From Paucibacter sp. B2R-40 (GTDB lineage Bacteria; Pseudomonadota; Gammaproteobacteria; Burkholderiales; Burkholderiaceae_C): 64,000 nucleotides of DNA. The notes below the pieces were generated by a model, which was given only the letters and a program-made list of their open reading frames with translations, was not told the DNA's origin and searched no databases. Positions 1 through 8,538 of the stretch are shown here, in pieces; within the stretch, counting starts at the first letter, position 1, and every line of letters starts with the position of its first letter. The position numbers were made by a program, and so were the translations under genes. The stretch lies in assembly GCF_025717555.1 (NCBI RefSeq), contig NZ_JAJIRP010000006.1, positions 62,243 through 126,242 on the forward strand, in the 5' to 3' direction.

Positions 1-2331
1 CAGTTGCTGGCGACGCAAGACATGGAAAATCTGCGAGGCCGAAGTCGGCTGCACGATCTGCATATTGTTGTCGGCCGCCAATTGCATGAAGCGCTCCAGG
101 CGCGCCGAGCTGTGCTCAGGGCCTTGGCCTTCGTAGCCATGCGGCAACATCAGGGTCAGACCATTGGCGCGGCCCCACTTGACCTCACCCGAAGCGATGA
201 ACTGGTCAATCACGACCTGCGCGCCGTTGACGAAATCGCCGAACTGGGCTTCCCAGATCGTCAGCGTGACCGGGTCGGCCGAGGCGTAACCGTACTCAAA
301 GCCCAGCACCGCTTCTTCGGACAGCAAGGAGTCGATGACGACGAACGGGGCCTGACCTTCGGCGACGTTTTGCAGCGGCACATAGGTGCCCGAATCCCAC
401 TTCTCGCGGTTCTGGTCATGCAAGACGGCATGACGGTGCACAAAAGTGCCACGGCCGCAATCCTCACCCGACAAACGCACCGGGTAGCCGCTGGCCACCA
501 GCGACGCGAACGCCATATGCTCGCCCATGCCCCAGTCGACATTGATCTCGCCCCGGCCCATGGCGGCGCGGTCGGCCAAGACCTTCTCGACCAGCGAGTG
601 CACCTTGAAGGTCTCGGGCACCGTGGTGATGCGCTCGGCCAGGCGTTTGAACTCGGCCATCGGCAGCGCTGTGTCGCAGGAGTCGGTCCACTTCTTGCCC
701 AGGTAAGGCGACCAATCGGTCGCGTACTTGCTCTTGAAGTTGGTCAGCACCGGGTCAACCGTGTGGCGGCCTTCGTCCATCGCGGCGCGGTAGGCCTTGA
801 ACATATCGTCCGGGCCGGTCGCGGTCAGCACGCCTTGGGCGATCAGTTTGTCGCCGTAGAGCTTGCGGGTGCCCGGGTGCAAAGCAATTTTCTTGTACAT
901 CAGCGGCTGGGTCAGCGCCGGTGTGTCCTGCTCGTTATGGCCCAGCTTGCGGTAGCAGATGATGTCGACGACAACATCCTTCTTGAACTGCTGGCGGTAT
1001 TCCAACGCCAGCTGGGTGCACAAGACCACGGCTTCCGGATCATCGCCGTTCACGTGCAAGACCGGCGCCTCGATCATCTTCACGACGTCGGTGCAATACA
1101 GGGTCGAGCGACTATCGCGCGGGTCGGAAGTTGTGAAACCGATCTGGTTGTTGATGACGATGTGCACCGTGCCGCCGGTGTAATAGCCACGCGTTTGCGC
1201 CAGCGCCAGCGTTTCCATCACGACGCCCTGACCGGCAAAAGCCGCGTCGCCGTGCACCAAGACCGGCAGCACTTGCGCGCCCGTCTTGTCGCCACGCCGG
1301 TCCATGCGCGCCTTGACCGAACCCTCGACCACCGGATTGACGATCTCCAGGTGCGAAGGGTTGAAGGACAGCGTCAGGTGAATCGGGCCGCCGGGGCTGG
1401 TCACATCGCTGGAGAAACCTTGGTGGTACTTGACGTCGCCGGCCGGCAGGTCTTCGGGGGCCTTGTGTTCGAACTCGTCGAACAAGTCCTTGGGCATCTT
1501 GCCCAGGGTGTTGACCAGCACATTGAGGCGGCCACGGTGGGCCATGCCGATGACGATTTCTTGCACGCCGGACGCGCCGCCGCCCTGCACCAACTCGTCC
1601 ATCGCCGCGATGAAGCTCTCACCACCTTCCAGCGAGAAACGCTTCTGGCCGACGTACTTGGTGTGCAGATAACGTTCCAGTCCTTCGGCGGCGGTCAGGC
1701 GGCCGAGGATGTGCTTCTTTTTATCGGCCGTGAAGCTGGGCTTGGAGCGGATCGCTTCCAAGCGCTCTTGCCACCAGCGCTTTTCGGTCTGGTCGGTGGT
1801 GTGCATGTACTCGGCGCCGATGCTGCCGCAGTAGGTTTCACGCAAGGCCTGCACGATTTCGCGCAGCGTCATGTTCTCGGCTTTGGAGAAATAGGTGTTG
1901 GTGGCGCTGAACGGGATGTCCATATCGGACTCGATCAGGTCATAGAACGAGGTCTCCAACTCCGGAATGCGCGGGCGCTCGGTGCGCTGCAGCGGATCCA
2001 GATCGGCCCAGCGCGAACCGACATTGCGGTAGGCGGCAATCAGCGACTGCACATGGACCTGCTTGCGGGCCACGGCCAAATCGGCGCTGGAGGCCTTGTT
2101 GCCGAAGGCATTGGCCTTGGCGCGCTGTGCGAAGGATTCGATCACCGGTGCATGGGCCACATCGCGGGCGTCGCTGCCGTCGGTGGCGGGCACATGCTGA
2201 AGCGCATCGAAATACGTGCGCCAGGTGTCGGACACCGAGGCCGGGTTGTCGAGGTAGGCCTCGTACATCTCTTCTACATAGGGCGCATTGCCCCCGAACA
2301 GGTAGGAATTGGACCTGTGTTGCTGCATCAT
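1..2331 (-). CDS. sucA: 2-oxoglutarate dehydrogenase E1 component (partial, 3' end outside window)
   Basis: Thiamine-diphosphate-dependent E1 subunit of the 2-oxoglutarate dehydrogenase complex; it decarboxylates 2-oxoglutarate and passes the succinyl group to E2 in the TCA cycle. The 777 visible codons are the N-terminal four fifths of a protein that is usually about 950 residues. Visible family features are the N-terminal NSYLFGGNAPYVEEMY segment, IVIGMAHRGRLNVLVN, HGDAAFAGQG and the cofactor region INNQIGFTTSDPRDSRSTLY. Two adjacent ATG codons could start it; the outer one is used because AGAGGTGAG lies 5-6 bases upstream. The gene runs off the left edge, where sucB would be expected. The frame opposite it stays open for 780 codons but has no family features and is a shadow. 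Confidence 0.97.
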   Translation of the reverse strand, partial: MMQQHRSNSYLFGGNAPYVEEMYEAYLDNPASVSDTWRTYFDALQHVPATDGSDARDVAHAPVIESFAQRAKANAFGNKASSADLAVARKQVHVQSLIAAYRNVGSRWADLDPLQRTERPRIPELETSFYDLIESDMDIPFSATNTYFSKAENMTLREIVQALRETYCGSIGAEYMHTTDQTEKRWWQERLEAIRSKPSFTADKKKHILGRLTAAEGLERYLHTKYVGQKRFSLEGGESFIAAMDELVQGGGASGVQEIVIGMAHRGRLNVLVNTLGKMPKDLFDEFEHKAPEDLPAGDVKYHQGFSSDVTSPGGPIHLTLSFNPSHLEIVNPVVEGSVKARMDRRGDKTGAQVLPVLVHGDAAFAGQGVVMETLALAQTRGYYTGGTVHIVINNQIGFTTSDPRDSRSTLYCTDVVKMIEAPVLHVNGDDPEAVVLCTQLALEYRQQFKKDVVVDIICYRKLGHNEQDTPALTQPLMYKKIALHPGTRKLYGDKLIAQGVLTATGPDDMFKAYRAAMDEGRHTVDPVLTNFKSKYATDWSPYLGKKWTDSCDTALPMAEFKRLAERITTVPETFKVHSLVEKVLADRAAMGRGEINVDWGMGEHMAFASLVASGYPVRLSGEDCGRGTFVHRHAVLHDQNREKWDSGTYVPLQNVAEGQAPFVVIDSLLSEEAVLGFEYGYASADPVTLTIWEAQFGDFVNGAQVVIDQFIASGEVKWGRANGLTLMLPHGYEGQGPEHSSARLERFMQLAADNNMQIVQPTSASQIFHVLRRQQL

Positions 2332-2707
2332 TTCGCTCACCTCTAACCCGGCTTCCGGGAATCTGGCTGGTTAAAAAAAACCTTCCGCGGCACGGCTCTA
2401 CCGGTTGGCGGATTGCGACCCACCGAAGCTGCTGCCAGCCAAGGGGACGGGAAGGACCATAAGTCTCAAGGGGCGGACTTTATCACCGATGCTGCTGATG
2501 ACAATGCAAAGCCAAGCGCGTGGACTCCAGGCCTTATCGGTAAAAAGTCGCGTGGCCTGAGCCCGAATCGACAAACTCCCTCAGCCGAACCAAAGCGACA
2601 AGAATTCTGGCAAACGTTTGCGAACTGGCGCGGCTTGACCTAGACTTGCGCCTGAACGCCGGGCCCCACGATTGAATGGCTCGGCGGCGGGACACACAGG
2701 AGATCCC
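2332..2707. other. Divergent intergenic region between sucA and the 2OG oxygenase gene
   Basis: About 375 bases with no convincing gene. On the sucA side the transcribed strand carries a run of eight T within a small GGTT/AACC inverted repeat roughly 40 bases before the sucA ribosome site. No stable stem precedes the T run, so it does not look like a terminator. I found no convincing -35/-10 pair for sucA. The other side holds a good promoter for the oxygenase gene, listed separately. Confidence 0.6.
2618..2646 (+). promoter_or_regulatory. Sigma-70-like promoter for the 2OG oxygenase gene
   Basis: TTGCGA and TAGACT are separated by exactly 17 bases. Transcription would start near 2653, giving a leader of about 55 bases before the AGGAG-preceded ATG. 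Each box matches 4 of 6 consensus bases. This is inferred from sequence alone. Confidence 0.5.
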
Positions 2708-3550
2708 ATGCAAGTACAGGTTGTCGACTACCGGGCCGCCGACGCGGCCGAGCAATTCACCCGCTCGCTGCACGAGACCGGCTTCGGCGTGCTCGTCAAT
2801 CACCCGATCCAGCAAACGTTGGTCGAAAAAATCTACGCCGATTGGCTGGGCTTTTTCAACTCTGATGAAAAGCAGCCATTCGCTTTTTCAAAAGAAACCC
2901 AAGACGGCTATTTCTCCACCGAAACTTCGGAGACCGCCAAGGGCGCCGCGCTCAAGGACATCAAGGAATATTTCCATTACTACCCTTGGGGCCGGGTACC
3001 ACCGGCCTTGCAGGCCGATGCGCAGGCCTACTTTGCGCAGGCCAATGGCCTGGCGCAAGAGCTTTTGTCCTGGGTAGAGCGCTTCACGCCGCCGGAAATT
3101 GCCCGGCATTACCGCGAGCCGTTGTCCAATATGATCAAGGACAGCAAGCTGACCTTGTTGCGGGTGCTGCGCTACCCGCCGCTGACGGGCCAAGAGCCAG
3201 CCGGCGCCTTGCGGGCGGCGGCGCATGGCGACATCAATCTGCTGACGATTTTGCCGGCCGCCAATGAGCCGGGTTTGCAGGTGCAGGGCCTGGACGGCGC
3301 CTGGTTCGATGTGCCCTGCGATTTCGGCATGTTGATCATCAATATCGGCGACATGCTGCAAGAAGCCTCACAGGGCTACTACCCCTCAACCCAGCACCGC
3401 GTGGTGAACCCCAGCGGTGACGGCGCCAAGCGCAGCCGCATCTCCTTGCCGCTGTTCTTGCACCCGCGCAACGAAGTGGTGCTGTCGGAGCGCTACACGG
3501 CGGATCAGTATTTGCAAGAACGGCTGCGGGAATTGGGCGTCAAGACCTGA
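2708..3550 (+). CDS. 2-oxoglutarate/Fe(II)-dependent oxygenase (isopenicillin N synthase-like)
   Basis: A 280-residue non-haem iron oxygenase of the 2OG-Fe(II)/isopenicillin N synthase superfamily; the substrate is unknown. The iron-binding triad is visible as H173-x-D175 (AAHGDINLL) and H230 (STQHRVVNP). The 2OG-binding R244-x-S246 follows at the usual distance. The N-terminus (GFGVLVNHPI) and the EYFHYYPWG segment fit the DIOX_N region of this family. The ATG at 2708 is chosen because ACAGGAG sits 5 bases upstream and the product begins at the conserved region; an in-frame extension to 2672 has no ribosome site. It is transcribed alone, divergent from sucA. Confidence 0.9.
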   Translation: MQVQVVDYRAADAAEQFTRSLHETGFGVLVNHPIQQTLVEKIYADWLGFFNSDEKQPFAFSKETQDGYFSTETSETAKGAALKDIKEYFHYYPWGRVPPALQADAQAYFAQANGLAQELLSWVERFTPPEIARHYREPLSNMIKDSKLTLLRVLRYPPLTGQEPAGALRAAAHGDINLLTILPAANEPGLQVQGLDGAWFDVPCDFGMLIINIGDMLQEASQGYYPSTQHRVVNPSGDGAKRSRISLPLFLHPRNEVVLSERYTADQYLQERLRELGVKT

Positions 3551-3591
3551 ACCTGCGCGGGCCAAGTAACTAGCCGGCGCTACAGTCGCGC

Positions 3592-3987
3592 ATGGCGAGC
3601 AAGCAAGATCAGGTCATTCAAATCCACCCGGACGCGCCGGCCAAACCGGCCGAGGGCGCGCCTTGCAATGGCTGCGGCGTGTGCTGTTTGAGTGCGCCCT
3701 GCCCGATCGGCATCTTGGTCAGCCGCCGCACCCGTGGTGCCTGCTACGCGCTGCAATGGTCCGCTCCCGATCGTCGTTACGTCTGCGGCATGTTGAGTGC
3801 GCCACTGCAGGTGCTGGGCTGGCGCGGCGCCGCCACCGGCCGCTTGTCCCAGCAATTCGCCAAGTTGCTAAGCCGACTGAGCGCACGCTGGATTGCCGCC
3901 GGCATCGGCTGCGATTCGAACCTGCAAGTGCTGCGCCCGCCCGCCTCCGGGCAAGCCACTAGAGCCGACAAGTGCTCAGACGGCTAG
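3592..3987 (+). CDS. Small cysteine-rich protein of unknown function (YkgJ/CxxCxxCC-like N-terminus)
   Basis: A 131-residue protein with nine cysteines, five of them packed near the N-terminus: C25-x2-C28-x2-C31-C32-x4-C37 within PCNGCGVCCLSAPCPIG. C51, C65, C107 and C128 follow. The cluster resembles the CxxCxxCC metal-chelating family (YkgJ-type), so zinc or iron-sulfur binding is a reasonable inference, not a demonstrated role. There is no signal peptide or membrane segment. No Shine-Dalgarno sequence is visible. Instead a TACAGT box ends five bases before the ATG, which would fit a leaderless or very short transcript. Downstream the solute-binding protein gene has its own upstream element. 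Confidence 0.8.
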   Translation: MASKQDQVIQIHPDAPAKPAEGAPCNGCGVCCLSAPCPIGILVSRRTRGACYALQWSAPDRRYVCGMLSAPLQVLGWRGAATGRLSQQFAKLLSRLSARWIAAGIGCDSNLQVLRPPASGQATRADKCSDG

Positions 3988-3991
3988 CATC
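3948..3991 (+). repeat. Upstream block of first SBP gene, copy 1 of a duplicated element
   Basis: CGGGCAAGCCACTAGAGCC, then 17 variable bases, then CTAGCATC. The same two blocks with the same spacing precede the second solute-binding protein gene. The copy overlaps the end of the Cys-rich protein gene. TAGCAT could serve as a -10 box. No consensus -35 is present, so an activator site is possible. Confidence 0.6.
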
Positions 3992-4023
3992 TGCCCCACA
4001 CAAATCCATTCAAGGGGATCAAG

Positions 4024-5610
4024 ATGCCTTTATTCAAACGCACCGTTGCCGCCACAGTGGCCATGACCCTAATGCTGGGTCTGGTCGGTATCAGTGCCCA
4101 GGCCGTGCCGCTGCGCTGGGCCGCTCAAAACGACATCCAGACCCTGGACCCGCATTCGCAGAATCACGCCACCACACATGGCATCAGCGCCTATGCCTAC
4201 GAAGGGCTGACACGCTACAACGAGAAGTTCCAGCCCGAGCCGGCGCTCGCCACCAAATGGACCGCCATCAGCCCAACGCAAATTCGCTTCGATCTGCGCC
4301 GCGGCGTGAAGTTTCACGATGGCACGCCCTTCACTGCCGACGATGTGATCTTCTCCTTCGGGCGCATCAAGCAGCCGCAGGCCAATAACCAGATCTTTGT
4401 GGCCGGCATCAAGGAGATCAAAAAAGTCGACGACTACACGGTCGATCTGATGCTGGATGGCCCCAGCCCGGTGCTGCTGCGCAATCTGACGGCCTTTCGC
4501 ATCATGAGCAAGGCCTGGGCCGAGAAGAACAAGTCGGTCAACCCGCAGGACTACAAGGCCAAGGAAGACACCTTTGCCGCACGCAATGCGATGGGCACCG
4601 GACCTTACAAGATCACCAGCTGGACGCCCGATCAGAAAATCAGCATGGTCGCCAACAAGGACTGGTGGGACACCAACAAAGGCAATGTGACCGAGATCAG
4701 CTATACGCCGATCAAGAGCGACGCGACGCGCGTGGCGGCTTTGTTGAGCGGCGATGTTGATCTGCTGACCGACCTGCCGACGCAAGACGTCGCCAAGCTC
4801 AAGGCCGACCCCAAACTCAAGGTGATCGACGGCCCCGAGAACCGCACGATCTTTTTTGCCCTAGATGAAGGCAGCGACGAGTTGCGCGGCTCCAATGTGA
4901 AGGGCAAGAATCCGTTCAAGGACAAACGCGTGCGTGAAGCGATGAGCAGCGCCATCGACCGCGAAGCGATCAAGCGCAGCCTGATGCGCGGCCTGTCGGT
5001 GCCTGCCGGCATCATGGTGGCGCCGGGTGTCAACGGCAACACGCCGGACATTGACGTGCCGCCCAAGGTCGACCTGGAAAAAGCCAAGAAACTGCTGGCC
5101 GAAGCCGGTTACCCGGACGGCTTCGAAGTGCCACTGAACTGCCCGAACGACCGCTATGTCAACGACGAGGAAATCTGCCAGGCGGTGGTGGCGATGTGGG
5201 CCAAGATCGGCATCAAGGCCAAATTGAGCGCCTTGCCGATGTCGCAGCATTCGGTCTTGCTGCAAAAAATGGAGTCGCCGCTGTATCTGTATGGCTGGGG
5301 CGTGACGACTTTTGACGGCCAGTACACCTTGCAAGACATCGTCCACACCCGCTCCAGCGGCGTTGACGGCAAAGGCAATTATTCCCGCGTCAGCGACGCC
5401 AAGGTGGACGCCATGGTGCAGGCGATGAAGACCGAAACCGACGTCAACAAACGCAATGCGCTGATTCGCGAGGCGCTCCTGCGTGTGCGAGATGAATACC
5501 TGTTCATCCCGATTCACCACCAAGTGCGCCCCTGGGCCATGAAGAGCAATGTCGAAACCCTGCACCGGGCGGATGACAAACCCGAGGCTCGTTTCACCAC
5601 CTTGAAGTAA
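4024..5610 (+). CDS. ABC transporter substrate-binding protein, family 5 (peptide/opine/nickel type), copy 1
   Basis: Periplasmic binding protein of the DppA/OppA family (SBP_bac_5), 528 residues. It has a Sec signal peptide with a hydrophobic core at about residues 7-24, an ISAQA cleavage region and no lipobox, so it should be soluble. Family features are EGLTRYNEKFQPEPALATKW, FDLRRGVKFHDGTPFTADDV and the GTGPYKI motif. Such proteins bring di- or oligopeptides or similar solutes to an ABC permease, but no permease or ATPase gene is nearby. A paralogue about three quarters identical by eye follows directly. AAGGGGATC supplies the ribosome site. A strong terminator closes the gene, so it is transcribed separately from its copy. 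Confidence 0.93.
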   Translation: MPLFKRTVAATVAMTLMLGLVGISAQAVPLRWAAQNDIQTLDPHSQNHATTHGISAYAYEGLTRYNEKFQPEPALATKWTAISPTQIRFDLRRGVKFHDGTPFTADDVIFSFGRIKQPQANNQIFVAGIKEIKKVDDYTVDLMLDGPSPVLLRNLTAFRIMSKAWAEKNKSVNPQDYKAKEDTFAARNAMGTGPYKITSWTPDQKISMVANKDWWDTNKGNVTEISYTPIKSDATRVAALLSGDVDLLTDLPTQDVAKLKADPKLKVIDGPENRTIFFALDEGSDELRGSNVKGKNPFKDKRVREAMSSAIDREAIKRSLMRGLSVPAGIMVAPGVNGNTPDIDVPPKVDLEKAKKLLAEAGYPDGFEVPLNCPNDRYVNDEEICQAVVAMWAKIGIKAKLSALPMSQHSVLLQKMESPLYLYGWGVTTFDGQYTLQDIVHTRSSGVDGKGNYSRVSDAKVDAMVQAMKTETDVNKRNALIREALLRVRDEYLFIPIHHQVRPWAMKSNVETLHRADDKPEARFTTLK

Positions 5611-5654
5611 GCTGCTCTTAAATCCCAAGCGCAGCCCAAGTCCAGGCCAAACCC

Positions 5655-5678
5655 AAGCCACCCGCGCGGTGGCTTTTT
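5655..5678 (+). terminator. Rho-independent terminator after the first SBP gene
   Basis: A perfect 8-bp stem AAGCCACC/GGTGGCTT with a CGCGC loop runs into five T. It separates the two tandem SBP genes. Confidence 0.85.
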
Positions 5679-5714
5679 CATGCGCGCCGTTCGCTCAACA
5701 GCCCGCGCCACATG

Positions 5715-5758
5715 CGGGCAAGCCACTAGAGCCTTGGCCGCGAGGGCCGACTAGCATC
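5715..5758 (+). repeat. Upstream block of second SBP gene, copy 2 of a duplicated element
   Basis: Identical 19-base block CGGGCAAGCCACTAGAGCC, 17 bases, then CTAGCATC, matching copy 1. A further shared CCATTCAA follows both. Preservation of the blocks and their spacing, against diverged surroundings, suggests a promoter or operator carried along in the gene duplication. Confidence 0.6.
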
Positions 5759-5791
5759 AAGCCCATTCAAACCTTGTTGGACGGGACCTCT

Positions 5792-7375
5792 ATGCACAAG
5801 ATCAAACTCGCCACGCTGGCCATCACCTTGGGATTTGGCCTGGGGCTGGGCAGCGCCGCGCAGGCCGTGCCGCTGCGCTGGGCGGCTCAGAATGATATTT
5901 TGACCATGGACCCGCATTCGCAGAATCACACCACCACCATTGCCATCCTGATGCATGCCTACGAGGGCCTGACGCGCTACAACGACAAGTTCCAAGTCGA
6001 GCCGGCGCTGGCGACCAAATGGACCTATATCTCGCCGACGCAAGTGCGTTTTGATTTACGCAAAGGCGTCAAGTTCCATGACGGCTCGCCCTTCACCGCC
6101 GATGATGTGATCTTCACCTTCGGGCGCATCAGCCAGCCGCAGGGCACGATGCAGACCTATGTGGCCGGCATCAAGGAGATCAAGAAGATCGACGATCACA
6201 CCATCGATGTGATGCTGAATGCGCCCACGCCCATCCTGCTGCGCAGCATCATCGACTTCCGCATCATGAGCAAGGCCTGGGCCGAGAAGAACAAGACCAC
6301 CAACGTGCAGGACTACAAGGCCAAGGAAGACAACTACGCCTCGCGCAACGCGATGGGTACCGGCGCTTACAAGATCACCGGCTGGCAGCCCGATCAGAAG
6401 ATCACCATGGTGGCCAACAAGGACTGGTGGGATGCGAAAAACGCCAGCAACGTCAGCGAGGTCATCTACACACCGATCAAATCGGACCCAACCCGGGTGG
6501 CGGCGCTCTTGTCCGGTGACGTGGACATGCTGACCGACCTGCCGACTCAAGATGTGGCCAAGCTCAAGCTTGATGCCAAGCTCAAGGTGGTCGAAGGCCC
6601 CGAGGTGCGCACCATTTTCTTCGCGATGGACCAGGGCAGCGAGGAGTTGGCCGGCGCAAGCATCAAGGGCAAGAACCCCTTCAAGGATAGAAAGGTGCGG
6701 GAGGCGATGAGCGTCGCCATCGACCGCGAAGCGATCAAGCGCACCATCATGCGTGGCCTGTCGATTCCGGCTGGCATCATGGTGGCGCCGGGCGTCAACG
6801 GCAACACGCCCGATATCGATGTGCCGCTCAAGGCCGACACCGACAAGGCCAAAAAGCTACTGGCCGAGGCGGGCTACCCAAGCGGCTTCGAGGTGCCCTT
6901 GAACTGCCCGAACAACCGCTACGTCAACGACGAAGAGGTCTGCCAGGCGGTGGTGGCGATGTGGGCCAAGATCGGCATCAAGGCGCGCCTGTCCGCACTG
7001 CCCTTCTCGCAACACAGTCAGACCTTCCAGCGCTTTGAGGCGCCGCTCTATATGCTGGGCTGGGGGGTGGCCACTTTCGACGCGCAGTTCACGCTGCAAA
7101 GCCTGGCCCACACCCGCACCAGCGGCGCCGATGGCAATTTCAACTATTCAAAGTTGAGCGATGCGCAGCTTGATCATCTGATCGACAGCATGAAGACGGA
7201 GACCGATGTGGCCAAGCGCAATGCCTTGATCCGCGAGGCCTTGCTGCGCGTGCGGGACGAGTCTTTCTTCATCCCGCTGCACCATCAAATGCGGCCTTGG
7301 GCGATGCGCGCCAATGTGGAAACCGTGCACCGCTCGGATGACAGACCCGAAGCTCGCTTCACCCATATCAAGTAG
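5792..7375 (+). CDS. ABC transporter substrate-binding protein, family 5, copy 2
   Basis: A 527-residue paralogue of the preceding protein, with the same domain layout and a recognisable Sec signal peptide ending LGSAAQA. The mature proteins are about three quarters identical by eye; the region DPHSQNHTTTIAILMHAYEGL differs most from copy 1 near the N-terminus. Ligand specificity may have drifted. The ATG is placed directly before the signal peptide; a longer in-frame reading begins in non-coding DNA that contains the terminator of copy 1. The ribosome site is weak (GGACGGGACC). A perfect hairpin shared with the convergent araC-type gene follows. No transporter partner genes are in the window. 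Confidence 0.92.
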   Translation: MHKIKLATLAITLGFGLGLGSAAQAVPLRWAAQNDILTMDPHSQNHTTTIAILMHAYEGLTRYNDKFQVEPALATKWTYISPTQVRFDLRKGVKFHDGSPFTADDVIFTFGRISQPQGTMQTYVAGIKEIKKIDDHTIDVMLNAPTPILLRSIIDFRIMSKAWAEKNKTTNVQDYKAKEDNYASRNAMGTGAYKITGWQPDQKITMVANKDWWDAKNASNVSEVIYTPIKSDPTRVAALLSGDVDMLTDLPTQDVAKLKLDAKLKVVEGPEVRTIFFAMDQGSEELAGASIKGKNPFKDRKVREAMSVAIDREAIKRTIMRGLSIPAGIMVAPGVNGNTPDIDVPLKADTDKAKKLLAEAGYPSGFEVPLNCPNNRYVNDEEVCQAVVAMWAKIGIKARLSALPFSQHSQTFQRFEAPLYMLGWGVATFDAQFTLQSLAHTRTSGADGNFNYSKLSDAQLDHLIDSMKTETDVAKRNALIREALLRVRDESFFIPLHHQMRPWAMRANVETVHRSDDRPEARFTHIK

Positions 7376-7386
7376 CGGCCAAAAGG

Positions 7387-7417
7387 CTTGCGGGCCTGGA
7401 CAGTTCAGGCCCGCAAG
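7387..7417 (-). terminator. Bidirectional hairpin between the second SBP gene and the AraC-type gene
   Basis: A perfect 12-bp stem CTTGCGGGCCTG/CAGGCCCGCAAG with a 7-base loop. The stop codon of the AraC-type gene lies inside it. On the minus strand it is followed by CCTTTTGG, making it a plausible terminator for that gene. On the plus strand the T run is missing, so termination of the SBP transcript there is less certain. Confidence 0.65.
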
Positions 7418-8445
7418 CGCTCGCGCAGACCCGAGGGCGTCTGCCCAAACCAGCGCCGCACGGTGCGGCTGAAGTTGGACGTGTCCTCGAAGCCGAGCTG
7501 CGCGGCGATCTCTTCCACCGAGTTCTGCGTGTGACGCAGCTGCCAAAGCGCCTGCTCCTGCCGCACGCCGTCCAGCAAGGCCTGGTAGCTGCTGCCTTCG
7601 GCGCGCAAACGGCGTATCAGGGTGCGCACCGAAACATGGCAGGCTGAAGCCAAGGCCAGCGCCGTCGGATAGGGCTCCGGCGCGCGCCGCTGCAGCAAGA
7701 GCTGACGCAGGCGCTGCGACCAGGGGCCGATGCCGCCCGCCGTCAACGCCAGCTCGCGCTCGCAATCTTCGCGCGCCGCCTCGAAGGCGCGTGCATTCGC
7801 CGTGATGCATGGTGACGCCAACATGCCTGCATCGAGGTGAAAAGCCAGCAAAGGTGCACCGAACGCCAGGACGCCGCCTTCGACCAAACGCTCGTATTGC
7901 TCGCACCAAGCCGGCGGCGCAAAAGGCAGCTCGACGCGCAGGCCGCGTAGGCGGTGGCCAACCACGGTCTCCATCAAACGCAGCGCAGTGCCGAACACGG
8001 TGTCGAGCACAAAGCCGCGCGCCGCGCCGAGGTCGGCACTTTCATGCGCATGCAGCACGGCGCCGTCGGCATGCTCGGTCAACTCAAAACGCAGCAAATC
8101 ATTGCGCAGGCTGGAGAAGCGGGCCACCGTAGCCAGCGCCTGGCGCAAGTCGCGACTAGCCACCACCGCCGAGCCCACGCCGCCATGGGTCGAGATATGC
8201 GCCATCTGCCCCAACTCGATGCCCAGCCAAGGTCGGCCACTGGATGCAATTGCCGCTTGCGCCAACAGCTGCACGACAGCAAAGTCCAGCATCTTCTCCT
8301 CGGTCGCAAGCCCCTCCCAGCTCAAACCGGCCTCGGCCAAAGCAAGCTCCATGTCCGCCCCCAGGCCGCGCAGCAGCATGCATAACAGCCGCGCATAGGT
8401 CGGATGCACCTTGGCTGCTTGGGTGGGGTTTTGCTGAGGGCTCAT
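7405..8445 (-). CDS. AraC-family transcriptional regulator (Arabinose_bd-type N-terminal domain)
   Basis: A 346-residue regulator. The N-terminal two thirds match the Arabinose_bd-like sensor domain found in OruR/AraC regulators (YARLLCMLLRGLGAD, IELGQMAHISTHGGVGSAV). The C-terminal 90 residues form the AraC double helix-turn-helix, with VSVRTLIRRLRAEGSSY and IAAQLGFEDTSNFSRTVRRWFG. It is divergent from the alkane hydroxylase gene across 93 bases, the usual position for the regulator of such a gene. The inference is that it senses an alkane or a product such as a fatty alcohol or acid and controls alkB. A tandem CACTTGC repeat in the shared spacer could be its binding site. Confidence 0.92.
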   Translation of the reverse strand: MSPQQNPTQAAKVHPTYARLLCMLLRGLGADMELALAEAGLSWEGLATEEKMLDFAVVQLLAQAAIASSGRPWLGIELGQMAHISTHGGVGSAVVASRDLRQALATVARFSSLRNDLLRFELTEHADGAVLHAHESADLGAARGFVLDTVFGTALRLMETVVGHRLRGLRVELPFAPPAWCEQYERLVEGGVLAFGAPLLAFHLDAGMLASPCITANARAFEAAREDCERELALTAGGIGPWSQRLRQLLLQRRAPEPYPTALALASACHVSVRTLIRRLRAEGSSYQALLDGVRQEQALWQLRHTQNSVEEIAAQLGFEDTSNFSRTVRRWFGQTPSGLRERLRA

Positions 8446-8466
8446 GGCTTGTCACTTTATGACGAT

Positions 8467-8483
8467 CACTTGCCACTTGCCAC
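8467..8483. promoter_or_regulatory. Tandem 7-mer repeat, possible AraC-type operator
   Basis: CACTTGC occurs twice head to tail and continues into a third CAC, within the 93-base divergent spacer between the regulator gene and alkB. AraC-family proteins commonly bind direct repeats, though half-sites are normally about 21 bases apart, so this tight repeat may be only part of a site. Confidence 0.35.
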
Positions 8484-8538
8484 GGTGTTTGCACGGGGGC
8501 GAGCCGGCCACACTGACACAAACAACAGGAGACAAACC

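Noticed and set aside
4-2346. 780-codon open frame on the plus strand
   Set aside because: It is the complement of sucA in high-G+C DNA; sucA on the minus strand has clear family motifs throughout, while this frame has none.
2332-2400. Attenuator or terminator in the sucA leader at the T8 run
   Set aside because: No stable stem directly precedes the T run on the transcribed strand.
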